From: an uncultured Candidatus Actinomarina sp.
GTDB lineage: Bacteria; Actinomycetota; Acidimicrobiia; Actinomarinales; Actinomarinaceae
Assembly: GCA_902609285.1 (NCBI GenBank)
Contig: CACLRL010000011.1
Coordinates: forward strand, 1 to 33,364
Length of the DNA stretch: 33,364 bases
Direction: 5' to 3'
Position 1 is the stretch's first letter. Each line of letters begins with the position of its first letter. Of the stretch, positions 9,545-18,390 are shown piece by piece. Made by a program: the position numbers and the translations under genes. The notes below the pieces were generated by a model that searched no databases, was not told where the DNA came from, and saw only the letters and a list, made by a program, of their open reading frames with translations.

Positions 9545-10130
9545 ACCAAAAACTATTTTAGTTGGCCTTTGGAATCCTCAACCAAAATATATCAATACTC
9601 GTCACAATATTGGTGCAGACATTCTTTTTTCGTACAGTCAAAAAAATAACTTTAAAATAAATTTAGATAATTCAGGCCAGTTCCAATTTGGAAGGTTTGA
9701 AATCATGAATCAGGAAATATTATTAGTTATTCCAATGACGTCTATGAATAATTCAGGACAGGGCCTCAAATCCTTTTTAATAGGTGAAAACATTAAAGAA
9801 TTCAATCTTTTGGTAATACATGATGATATTGATTTAGCATTTGGTAGATTTCGTTTAAAAAAAGGTATTTCAGATGGCGGCCATAATGGCATCAAGTCTA
9901 TAGATAGTGCTCTGGGAACTAATCATTATTGGAGGTTAAAAATTGGTTTGGGAAGACCACCTATAAGTCAAGATCCAGCAGATTATGTATTGTCAAAATT
10001 TAATAATGATCAGACCGATGAAGTTGAGTTTATAATTGAGGACAGCATGGAGATCATTGACTTATTTTTTAGGGACATAGAATTTGCAATAAAGAAAGCA
10101 TCTGAAAGAAGAATTATTGATGTGGTCTAA
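9534..10130 (+). CDS. pth: Peptidyl-tRNA hydrolase
   Basis: VENKPKTILVGLWNPQPKYINTRHNIG, then VIHDDIDLAFGRFRLKKGISDGGHNGIKSI. Likely GTG start at 9534. The ORF-track extension to 9414 lies out of frame in the rplY tail. Confidence 0.92.
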   Translation: MENKPKTILVGLWNPQPKYINTRHNIGADILFSYSQKNNFKINLDNSGQFQFGRFEIMNQEILLVIPMTSMNNSGQGLKSFLIGENIKEFNLLVIHDDIDLAFGRFRLKKGISDGGHNGIKSIDSALGTNHYWRLKIGLGRPPISQDPADYVLSKFNNDQTDEVEFIIEDSMEIIDLFFRDIEFAIKKASERRIIDVV

Positions 10131-10678
10131 TGAAAAATAAATTACCTGATTTACTCGCATGGTTTAGGCTTTTATCGTCTCCAGTTTTATTATTTCTCAT
10201 ATTAGAGGATGGGTCTGATACGGGATTAATGTTTTATCCTGCAATAATTGCTTTTATTGCAGCATGGACTGATTATTTTGATGGTTATCTTGCAAGAAAA
10301 TGGGATGTAAGTAGTAAGTTAGGAGCATTTTTAGATACTATTGCCGATAAAATTTTTGTAACATTCGTATTTGCAGGATTCGCAATTATTGACAGAGTAA
10401 GCATCTGGGTAACCGTATTACTAATTGCTCGAGAATTTATGATTATGGGCCTTCGTGGTTTGGCAGGAAATGATGGAATAATGATACCTCCAAGTAGATT
10501 TGGAAAAGCAAAGGCTAGTCTACAATTTTGGGCTATAGGCTTTGTAATGATAGATTTTTCTTTCACAATATTAAGTTTGACTATTGCAGAATTATTCGTC
10601 ATGCATGCACTCATATTTTCATACATCTCTGCATACCAATATGTAGTATCTTATTTTCAATCAAAAAATGAAATTTAA
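10130..10678 (+). CDS. pgsA: CDP-diacylglycerol–glycerol-3-phosphate 3-phosphatidyltransferase
   Basis: CDP-alcohol phosphatidyltransferase motif DYFDGYLARKWDVSSKLGAFLDTIADK. Confidence 0.9.
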   Translation: MKNKLPDLLAWFRLLSSPVLLFLILEDGSDTGLMFYPAIIAFIAAWTDYFDGYLARKWDVSSKLGAFLDTIADKIFVTFVFAGFAIIDRVSIWVTVLLIAREFMIMGLRGLAGNDGIMIPPSRFGKAKASLQFWAIGFVMIDFSFTILSLTIAELFVMHALIFSYISAYQYVVSYFQSKNEI

Positions 10679-11672
10679 AAATATTTTCATTACGGGATCT
10701 ACCGGAGTTGTTGGTAAGCCTATTTTCCTTAAATTAATAAATGAAGGTCATAATGTTTTTGCTTTATCAAGAAATATTAAAAATGAGGATTTCATTAGAA
10801 CCAATAAAAGTGAGGTTATAAATGGAGATCTCTTTAGTGAAAATATTTATTCTCAACTTAAGGATAAATCGATTGATGCAATATTTCATGTAGCTGGAGC
10901 AAATCAAAAATGTCAAAAAGATCCATCTTCAATGCATAAAACAAATATTGAAGGAACAAAGAAAATGCTAGAACTTGGAAATAATTTACAAATAAAAAAA
11001 TTTATTTATACTTCTTCAGCTGTAACACTTGGCGAGCAAAAAGGAAAAATTGGTAATGAGAAATCAGATCATAGAGGCTCATTCTTAAGTGATTATGAAG
11101 AATCAAAATTCCTCGCAGAACAAGTAGCTTTTGCATTCAATAAAAACTTTGAATTTGTATCTATTAATCCTTCATCAGTTCAAGGACCCGGAAGAATATC
11201 TGGAACAGCAAAATTATTGATATCTTCCCTAAATAAAAAATTTCCTCCTCTTATAAAAAGCTCTGTTTCCGTAGTTGATATTGAGGATTGTACGGAAGGT
11301 CATTACCAAGGATTAATTAAAGGCAAAAATAATGAAAAGTATGTTTTAAATAGTTTTCGATTAAATGTTGAAACTTTAATTGAACATTTAAAAGATCTTA
11401 CAACTTGGAAAGGCTCTCCAATATATATTCCAAAAAGATTTCTAGTTGGCTTGGGTCCTATTTTTGACATCTTTGGTAAATTTTCATCTCTTGGAGGAAT
11501 TATTTGTGGGGAAACAATTAGAGTTTTGACACATGGACATCTATATGATGGGTCAAAAGCAAGTAGAGAGTTAGGTCTTGAATATACGACTGTTGATGAA
11601 TTCATATCAAAAACTATTTCATGGCTTAATAGAGAAAACTTAGTAAATGTAAATGTAAACCCGCATGAATGA
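10668..11672 (+). CDS. NAD(P)-dependent epimerase/dehydratase (extended SDR family)
   Basis: FITGSTGVVGKPIF nucleotide-binding motif and YEESK (YxxxK). Confidence 0.85.
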   Translation: MKFKNIFITGSTGVVGKPIFLKLINEGHNVFALSRNIKNEDFIRTNKSEVINGDLFSENIYSQLKDKSIDAIFHVAGANQKCQKDPSSMHKTNIEGTKKMLELGNNLQIKKFIYTSSAVTLGEQKGKIGNEKSDHRGSFLSDYEESKFLAEQVAFAFNKNFEFVSINPSSVQGPGRISGTAKLLISSLNKKFPPLIKSSVSVVDIEDCTEGHYQGLIKGKNNEKYVLNSFRLNVETLIEHLKDLTTWKGSPIYIPKRFLVGLGPIFDIFGKFSSLGGIICGETIRVLTHGHLYDGSKASRELGLEYTTVDEFISKTISWLNRENLVNVNVNPHE

Positions 11673-12405
11673 ATTTGATAATTTATTAGATATTGTTGCT
11701 CAACTAAGAAAAGATTGTCCATGGGATAAAGAACAAACTCATGAAAGTCTCGCAAAGCATTTGATTGAAGAATCATATGAACTATTAGATGTTTTAGCAA
11801 GACTAGATGATTCAAAAAAAACCTTTGATGAATTTAAACATGAACTAGGAGATTTGCTTCTACAGATATTACTTCATGCCGAAATAGCATCAGAGAAGAA
11901 TTATTTTTCTATTATTGAAGTCATAAAATCATTACAAAAAAAATTAATAAAAAGACACCCCCATGTTTTTGAAAACAAAAACTTAAAATCTTCTGACGAA
12001 GTTGAGAAACAATGGGAAGAAATAAAAAAAGAGAATAACAATTCAATTTTTGATGATATTAACACAAATTTACCTCCAGTGAATACTGCTTTTAAAGTTC
12101 AACGAAAAGCAAAAACAATTAATTTAAGTTATAAAAATTATGATGAAGCTTTAGATGACTTAATTTCAGAAATTAATGAATTAAAAGAAGCTAAAACTCT
12201 TGAAGAAAAAAAATCTGAATTGGGTGATGTCTATTTTTCCTTGATTAACGTATCAAGATTTTTAGAAGCTGATCCAGAAATTCAGTTAAAAAAGACAATC
12301 CAAACCTTTATTGGTCGTGCAAAGTATGTTGAGGACAATCTAGATAAAAATTCTGATATGAATGAGCTTTGGTCTCTTGCAAAGAAAAATCAAATAGATT
12401 CGTAA
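11665..12405 (+). CDS. mazG: Nucleoside triphosphate pyrophosphohydrolase MazG
   Basis: LRKDCPWDKEQTHESLAKHLIEESYELLD and FKHELGDLLLQILLHAEIA. Confidence 0.94.
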   Translation: MNEFDNLLDIVAQLRKDCPWDKEQTHESLAKHLIEESYELLDVLARLDDSKKTFDEFKHELGDLLLQILLHAEIASEKNYFSIIEVIKSLQKKLIKRHPHVFENKNLKSSDEVEKQWEEIKKENNNSIFDDINTNLPPVNTAFKVQRKAKTINLSYKNYDEALDDLISEINELKEAKTLEEKKSELGDVYFSLINVSRFLEADPEIQLKKTIQTFIGRAKYVEDNLDKNSDMNELWSLAKKNQIDS

Positions 12406-12442
12406 AGATCTTTTTTTCTGTTAGATTTTTAATAACAGGGTT

Positions 12443-13711
12443 ATGAATAAAAAAATTAAAAGTATAAAAGCTCGACATATATTAGATTCCAGAGCAAATC
12501 CAACAATTGAAATTGAAATATTCTTAGATGATGAAATTTTTGGACGTGCAGCTGTTCCATCAGGTGCATCTACCGGCGCACTTGAAGCCCATGAACTAAG
12601 AGATAACGATGATGCTTACAGTGGAAAAGGCGTAAATCAAGCAATAAAAAACGTAGAAACAATTATTGCAAAAGAATTAATAGGTTTAGACATTACAGAC
12701 CAAGAAGCTATAGATAAGAAGTTGATTCAATTAGATGGAACAGAAAATAAAAACAATTTGGGTGCAAATGCAATCTTAGGAGTGTCAATGGCTGCTTTTA
12801 AAGCCAATGCAAACTTACAAAAAAAACAACCATTTGAACTTTTTCCAAATATTTACAACTCACCATCTTTACCAGTACCGTTTATGAATATTCTTAATGG
12901 CGGTGCCCATGCTGACAATTCTGTTGATATACAAGAATTTATGATTGTTCCGTTTGGATTTGATACTTTTGATAGGTCACTTAGGGCAGGTGTTGAAATA
13001 TATCATGTTCTAAAAAAAAGGCTTAAAGAAAATAAATTAGCAACAAATGTTGGTGATGAGGGAGGCTTTGCTCCTAATTTTAAATCTTCAACAGAAATTT
13101 TAGATGAAATAATGCTTTCCATTTCAGAAGCAGGCTATGCACCAGGTGAAAATGTTTCACTTGCACTAGATGTTGCTTCCTCAGAATTTTATGAAAATAA
13201 TTATTACAACATTGAAGGTAAAAAGTTTAACAATATTGAGATGTCTGATTATTTAATTAATCTAACTCAGAATTATCCAATTCTTTCCATCGAAGATGGA
13301 TTAGGCGAAAATGATTGGGAAGGTTGGAAATATCTTACCGAGAAACTTGGAGAAAAAATTCAACTTGTAGGAGACGATTTATTTGTGACTCAGGAAAAAA
13401 TTCTCCAAAAAGGAATTGATGATGGATGTGCAAATTCAATTCTCGTAAAGGTTAACCAAGTAGGAAGTGTTACTGAAACTATAGACACGATGAAGCTTGC
13501 AGAAAAAAATAATTATAGCTCTCTAGTATCACATAGATCGGGAGAAACTGAAGACACTTTTATAAGTCATTTATGTGTCGGAACATCAAGTGGTCAAATT
13601 AAGACAGGTGCTCCTGCACGATCTGAAAGAACTGCAAAATATAATGAGCTACTTCGTATTGGTGAGATAGTTGGTTTTGATTCATTCAATACAAGAAATT
13701 GGGGAAAATAA
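12443..13711 (+). CDS. eno: Enolase (phosphopyruvate hydratase)
   Basis: KARHILDSRANPTIEIE, GAAVPSGASTGALEAHELRD-like start, NVGDEGGFAPN, LVGDDLFVTQ, SHRSGETEDTFI. Confidence 0.98.
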   Translation: MNKKIKSIKARHILDSRANPTIEIEIFLDDEIFGRAAVPSGASTGALEAHELRDNDDAYSGKGVNQAIKNVETIIAKELIGLDITDQEAIDKKLIQLDGTENKNNLGANAILGVSMAAFKANANLQKKQPFELFPNIYNSPSLPVPFMNILNGGAHADNSVDIQEFMIVPFGFDTFDRSLRAGVEIYHVLKKRLKENKLATNVGDEGGFAPNFKSSTEILDEIMLSISEAGYAPGENVSLALDVASSEFYENNYYNIEGKKFNNIEMSDYLINLTQNYPILSIEDGLGENDWEGWKYLTEKLGEKIQLVGDDLFVTQEKILQKGIDDGCANSILVKVNQVGSVTETIDTMKLAEKNNYSSLVSHRSGETEDTFISHLCVGTSSGQIKTGAPARSERTAKYNELLRIGEIVGFDSFNTRNWGK

Positions 13712-13713
13712 GC

Positions 13714-14091
13714 ATGTTAAGACAAAATCTATTTTCCAAAATAATATTTTTAATCACATCATTTATTTTTGTTTTCTTTATTTTTGATACATGGGAATTA
13801 AGCTTTAAAGATTATCAATCTTTAGAATCACAACTCGAGAGTCGTATACAAAAAGCTGATGAACTAAGAAGTGAAATCACCTTTATTCAAGAAAAGATAG
13901 AGGACCTTGAAGATCCAGAAAAATTAGATATTATTCTACGACAACATGGATACGGATTACCTGGAGAAAATATATATCGATTTAAAGTTCCAGAACCTGT
14001 TACACCTCTTGAAGAAACTCTTCAACGTGAAAGAAGTAAAGGTCTGTTGGAGTTTGTTGTAGAGTTTATTGTCGGTACAAACAGTGACTAA
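13714..14091 (+). CDS. FtsB/DivIC-like septum formation initiator
   Basis: Small protein with one N-terminal TM helix followed by a coiled coil (LESQLESRIQKADELRSEITFIQEKIEDLED) and RQHGYGLPGE. Located between eno and DUF501 as in actinobacteria. Confidence 0.8.
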   Translation: MLRQNLFSKIIFLITSFIFVFFIFDTWELSFKDYQSLESQLESRIQKADELRSEITFIQEKIEDLEDPEKLDIILRQHGYGLPGENIYRFKVPEPVTPLEETLQRERSKGLLEFVVEFIVGTNSD

Positions 14092-14599
14092 TGAAAAACA
14101 GACTGTAGAAATTCAGTTAAATAGAAAAGTTAGAAGCAACATTGATGTAGTTGCAAAATGTCATTTTGACTTGCCAGTTGTTGTTGATGTTCCAAAAAAT
14201 TTAGATGACGGCACTCCATTCCCAACTATGTATTGGCTTACGTGCCCAATGTATGTCAAAAAAGTCAGCACATTAGAGTCAAACGGTATGGTTAAAAATC
14301 TTGATAAGCAATTAGTAGATAATAAAAAACTAAATAAATTATGGCGTAAAAGGCAGAAATCTTATGAAAACGAAAGAAATAAAAAATATAAAAGTCTTCC
14401 TAATATAATTTCGCCTAATGGCGGAGTTGGAGGGACAACAAAGTCAATAAAATGTTTACATTCACATCTTGCTGACGAATTAGTTAGTGGAAAAAATGTT
14501 ATAGGAAAGATTGTTCTGAAAAGCGTAGGTGGGTGCAACTGTAATGAACCCTGCATTGTTAATGGTTCTAAAAATGATAAATGGCGAATTGAATGGTGA
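14069..14599 (+). CDS. DUF501 family protein
   Basis: FPTMYWLTCP...SNGGVGGTTKSIKCLHSHLADEL, characteristic of DUF501. Syntenic with mycobacterial eno–divIC–DUF501–ppx. TTG 14069 or GTG 14084 start. Confidence 0.85.
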   Translation: MSVQTVTNEKQTVEIQLNRKVRSNIDVVAKCHFDLPVVVDVPKNLDDGTPFPTMYWLTCPMYVKKVSTLESNGMVKNLDKQLVDNKKLNKLWRKRQKSYENERNKKYKSLPNIISPNGGVGGTTKSIKCLHSHLADELVSGKNVIGKIVLKSVGGCNCNEPCIVNGSKNDKWRIEW

Positions 14600-15489
14600 G
14601 AGTTGCAGCAATTGATTGTGGCTCAAACTCCACTAGATTGCTTATTTCAAATGTTGAAAACGGAAGACTAGAGAATCTTTTAAAACAACATGAAGTTACT
14701 AAATTAAGTGAAAATTTAATACAAACAAACAAAATTTCTGATGACTCAAAAAAAAGATTTTATAAAGTTTTAAAAAAATACTTGAAAATTATTGAGAATA
14801 ATAAAGTTGAAGAAGTGCTTTGCATTGGAACAGCCGCATTAAGAAATTCAAGAAATTCTGAAGAGATCATTGAAGATGTAAAAAGTAAATTTAAGTTAGA
14901 TTTGAAAGTAATTTCAGGAGAAGAGGAGGGCTTTCTTACAGGTATAGGTGTGCAATCTTCATTTAAAGATTTAGAAAACTATTTAATTGTTGATATTGGG
15001 GGCCAGAGCACCGAGTTAATTTACGACATTGATAAAAGAGTAAATGTTGATTCAAAAGAAATAGGCGTGGTAATGATGAATGAAAATTTCTTAAATCAAA
15101 ACCCCATCTCATTAGTTGACGAAGATAATGCAATTCAATTTTTCGATGAAATATTTTATGCCAGTGATTTTTCAGATAGAAATTTTACAGGTGTTTCAGG
15201 CACTTTCACTTCGATTGGTTCAATGTATCTAAATCAAACTAGATACAATGAGGATGAAATTGATAGAATCGATATATCTTACGAATCAATACATAATCTT
15301 TATGAAAATCTAAAATTATTAACAATTCCTCAAATTATTAATTCTTATCCAAGTCTTGATCCAAAAAGGGCAGAAACAATAACTTCTGGGGTTTTTCTTG
15401 TAAGAAATTTACTGAAAAAATATGAAATTAATCAACTAAAAGTTTCAAAAAGTGATATTTTGGAAGGACTCATCCTAAAATATTTTTAA
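14593..15489 (+). CDS. Ppx/GppA family exopolyphosphatase
   Basis: VAAIDCGSNSTRLLISN, SGEEEGFLTGIGV, YLIVDIGGQSTELIY, GVSGTFTSIGSMYL. Confidence 0.93.
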   Translation: MVRVAAIDCGSNSTRLLISNVENGRLENLLKQHEVTKLSENLIQTNKISDDSKKRFYKVLKKYLKIIENNKVEEVLCIGTAALRNSRNSEEIIEDVKSKFKLDLKVISGEEEGFLTGIGVQSSFKDLENYLIVDIGGQSTELIYDIDKRVNVDSKEIGVVMMNENFLNQNPISLVDEDNAIQFFDEIFYASDFSDRNFTGVSGTFTSIGSMYLNQTRYNEDEIDRIDISYESIHNLYENLKLLTIPQIINSYPSLDPKRAETITSGVFLVRNLLKKYEINQLKVSKSDILEGLILKYF

Positions 15490-15497
15490 TTATGGTA

Positions 15498-15581
15498 GCC
15501 CGGGTGGCGGAATTGGTAGACGCGACGGACTTAAAATCCGTTATTCGAAAGGATGTGGGGGTTCGAGTCCCCCCTCGGGCA
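15498..15581 (+). tRNA. tRNA-Leu (anticodon TAA)
   Basis: GCCCGGGTGGCGGAATTGGTAGACGCGACGGACTTAAAATCCGTTATTCGAAAGGATGTGGGGGTTCGAGTCCCCCCTCGGGCA. Long variable arm, anticodon loop CTTAAAA, acceptor stem pairs. Confidence 0.96.
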
Positions 15582-15677
15582 CTTTTATACATAATATGAA
15601 TAAAAAAATCAACTTAGATTCAAAAAGTTTTGTTAATAAGCTAGAAAATAACTGTAAATTCAATATTCTAACTGGTA

Positions 15678-15713
15678 GCTAAAAATTATCCGATTTTTAG
15701 CATACGTACGTAT
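15678..15713. promoter_or_regulatory. Two adjacent inverted repeats upstream of the sugar solute-binding protein gene (candidate operator region)
   Basis: GCTAAAAAT-tatccg-ATTTTTAGC (15678–15701, 9-bp perfect arms), then the perfect 12-bp palindrome ATACGTACGTAT (15702–15713), overlapping TATAAA and followed by gggag and ATG 15730. Confidence 0.45.
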
Positions 15714-15729
15714 AAAAGGGAGATAAATA

Positions 15730-17049
15730 ATGAGAAAGTCTATTTTTGGACTGTCTCTTCTTACCTTAGCTTTAATTGCTGCAGCATGTGGTGGTGGAAG
15801 CTTAGAGGGAGAAGAGGTTCTTGTATTTGGTGCCCCAGCAACTGATGGACCTGACGGAAAAGCTATCCAAGAAGTCTTCGATGATTTCACCGAAGAAACT
15901 GGAATTATAGCTACTTATGTTGGTTCAGAGAACTTCGAATCAGAAGTTCAAGTTCAACTTGAATCAGGAGATGTTCCTGATATTATCTACTGGCCTCAGC
16001 CAGGTGGTGTAGTTGATGCAGCTGAAAGAGGATTACTTGTTCCTCTTGAAGATTTAGACATTGACTTGGACGAATATGAATCACGTTACTCACCATATCT
16101 TGTGAGCCTAGGTGTAGTTGATGGAGTTGCTTATGGAGGCGCTAATGCGGTTAACCTTAAGAGTATTGTTTGGTACCAACCAGCAGAATTTGACAAGAGA
16201 GGATATTCAATTCCAGCAACATGGGATGAAATGATTGCTCTTGCTGATCAAATTGTTGCAGATGGAATGAATCCATTTTGTTTTGGTATGTACTCAAACG
16301 GTGCAACAGGTTGGCTTGCAACTGACTGGATGGAAGATGTAATGCTTCGTACCGGTGGCGGAACTGCAACATATGATCAATGGGTAAATCATGAAATACC
16401 ATTTAATGATCCAGTTGTTAAAAATGCTGCTGAGTACTTAAGTCAGATTATGCACACACCTGACTACGTTGTTGGTGGAACTGATGCAATTGTTTCTACA
16501 TTCTTTGGAAACGCTCAGGACCCAATGTTTGAAAGAGATGCAGATGGCAACCCAGGTTGTTTGATGCACAGACAAGCTTCATTCATTGTTGGTTTCTGGC
16601 CTGAAGATGCTCAACCTGGAGCAGGAACAGAAACTACTGTATTTCCGTTCCCAGTAATAGATGCTAGCTTGCCAAAGGCTGCTCTTGGTGGTGGTGATAT
16701 GTTCGCCGCTACAAACGATAGAGAAGCAACTGCTGCTCTAGTTCAATATCTATTACTTGATGATGAAGCATGGACACCTGTTGCTACAAACAGAAATGGT
16801 CATGGATCAACACGTATCACTGCAAACGTAAATTTTGATACTTCATTGTATGAATTAGAAATTACGCGTGTTTTAGGTGCTACAATTAATGCTGCTTTAA
16901 GTGAGAATGCATTCAGATTTGATGCATCAGACTTAATGCCAGTTGAAATTGGTCAAGGTGCTTTCTGGTCAGAAATGACAGAATTAGCAAGTAATGGTCC
17001 TAGTTATATCGATACTGCATTAGACAATATCGAAAATGCTTGGCCGTAA
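15730..17049 (+). CDS. Sugar (CUT1, alpha-glucoside-like) ABC transporter solute-binding lipoprotein
   Basis: Signal peptide with lipobox (ALIAAAC), SBP family 1 features, followed by two permease genes. Confidence 0.92.
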   Translation: MRKSIFGLSLLTLALIAAACGGGSLEGEEVLVFGAPATDGPDGKAIQEVFDDFTEETGIIATYVGSENFESEVQVQLESGDVPDIIYWPQPGGVVDAAERGLLVPLEDLDIDLDEYESRYSPYLVSLGVVDGVAYGGANAVNLKSIVWYQPAEFDKRGYSIPATWDEMIALADQIVADGMNPFCFGMYSNGATGWLATDWMEDVMLRTGGGTATYDQWVNHEIPFNDPVVKNAAEYLSQIMHTPDYVVGGTDAIVSTFFGNAQDPMFERDADGNPGCLMHRQASFIVGFWPEDAQPGAGTETTVFPFPVIDASLPKAALGGGDMFAATNDREATAALVQYLLLDDEAWTPVATNRNGHGSTRITANVNFDTSLYELEITRVLGATINAALSENAFRFDASDLMPVEIGQGAFWSEMTELASNGPSYIDTALDNIENAWP

Positions 17050-17072
17050 ACCAAATTAAAAAAAATTAAGTT

Positions 17073-17098
17073 TATAGCCACCTTTAAAGGTGGCTATA
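17073..17098 (+). terminator. Intra-operon hairpin (attenuator/partial terminator or 3' stabilising hairpin) between SBP and permease genes
   Basis: Perfect palindrome TATAGCCACCTTTAAAGGTGGCTATA 24 nt after the SBP stop, followed by a weak T-rich stretch (ttctttg). Confidence 0.7.
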
Positions 17099-17157
17099 TT
17101 CTTTGAAGCAACAAAATATAATGTTTAAACTAAATAGAAACACTTTAAGGTATTAAT

Positions 17158-18390
17158 ATCAAAGAAAATAAATTATTCAACATTGGGATAAGGGTTATTT
17201 CTCTCGGGTTATTCCCTCTTTTTTGGTTTTTGTCCCAAGCAATATTGTTTAGAGAACTAACAAAAGTTTTACCTCGACCTGTCCTAGTAGTCCTTGCAAT
17301 AGTTGTAGGGTCAACTTTTATATTTTTACTCTATCTAGGAATGAACAAGCTAATCAACTACGCACCGGAGAGATATCACGAAGGGCTATATGGAGCAATG
17401 TTCGTCGGTCCAGCAATATTTCTTCTAGGATTGTTTCTTTTATATCCAGCAATTAGAACAATTTATCTAAGCTTTTTTGATAAAAGAGGAAATAATTTTA
17501 TAGGATTTGAAAATTATATTTGGTCTTTTTCAGATCGTCTGATGTTAATCACAATTCGTAACCAAGTAATTTGGTTAGTTGGTGTTGTAACTTTAGTGAT
17601 TTTATTTGGATTGGTTGTAGGTTACATTTCAGATAGGTTAAAAAAAGGAGAAGCTTTTTTTAAATCTATTATATTTATGCCAATGGCAATATCTGCAGTT
17701 GGTTCAAGTGCTATTTTTAAATTTATTTATGAATATAGACCACCACCTTTAACTCAAATCGGATTGATAAATGGTTTAAGAGTTGGTGTAGGTTCAGATG
17801 TAAATGGTAATGAATGTGGAAATAATGTTACTTTAGACGATGGTACTAAATTAGATTATGTTAATGAAGGTTGTCTTAAACCAATTGGTTGGCTTCAGCA
17901 AAGAGATTTAACAAACCTTCCATCTTTCGAAAATATTACAAGTACAGAATTTTTCTCAAGTATATTTGTTAATTTTCCAATCAATACTGTGCTTCTAATG
18001 CTTGTTATGGTTTGGATGTTTACTGGTTTTGCAATGGTAGTTTTTTCGGCTGCAATAAAAGCTATACCTGGTGAGATTATTGAAGCAGGTCAGATTGATG
18101 GTGCATCAGAAGGAAAAATATTTTTATCAATAGTAATACCATATTTAAAAACAACTATTTTGGTAGTTGCTACATACATGACAGTTTCAGTTTTAAAAGC
18201 TTTTGATATTATTTATGTCACAACAAGAGGTGATTTCGAAACAAATTTATTGGCTGTCAAAATGTTAGACGAATTCGCAAAATTCCTTAACCAAGGTAGA
18301 TCAGCAGCAGTAGCTGTAATAATATTTATTAGCGTTATACCAATTATTATCCTGAATATTATTAGAAATAAGAGCGAAGCAAAATCATGA
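17158..18390 (+). CDS. Sugar ABC transporter permease (AglF/MalF-type, CUT1); start codon uncertain
   Basis: EAA motif EIIEAGQIDGASEGKIFLSIVIP and a polytopic profile. ORF track starts at TTG 17230, but the frame is open to 17149 and encodes IKENKLFNIGIRVISLGLFPLFWFLSQ upstream. Confidence 0.9.
   Translation: MKENKLFNIGIRVISLGLFPLFWFLSQAILFRELTKVLPRPVLVVLAIVVGSTFIFLLYLGMNKLINYAPERYHEGLYGAMFVGPAIFLLGLFLLYPAIRTIYLSFFDKRGNNFIGFENYIWSFSDRLMLITIRNQVIWLVGVVTLVILFGLVVGYISDRLKKGEAFFKSIIFMPMAISAVGSSAIFKFIYEYRPPPLTQIGLINGLRVGVGSDVNGNECGNNVTLDDGTKLDYVNEGCLKPIGWLQQRDLTNLPSFENITSTEFFSSIFVNFPINTVLLMLVMVWMFTGFAMVVFSAAIKAIPGEIIEAGQIDGASEGKIFLSIVIPYLKTTILVVATYMTVSVLKAFDIIYVTTRGDFETNLLAVKMLDEFAKFLNQGRSAAVAVIIFISVIPIIILNIIRNKSEAKS

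Noticed and set aside
9343-9549. Ser/Pro-rich 68-aa minus-strand ORF
   Set aside because: Antisense translation of the Glu-rich rplY tail, low complexity.
10285-10626. 113-aa minus-strand ORF
   Set aside because: Shadow ORF fully inside pgsA.
11303-11815. 170-aa minus-strand ORF across the SDR/mazG junction
   Set aside because: Antisense to two well-supported genes (SDR epimerase and mazG). No recognisable motif, and the composition looks like a shadow ORF.
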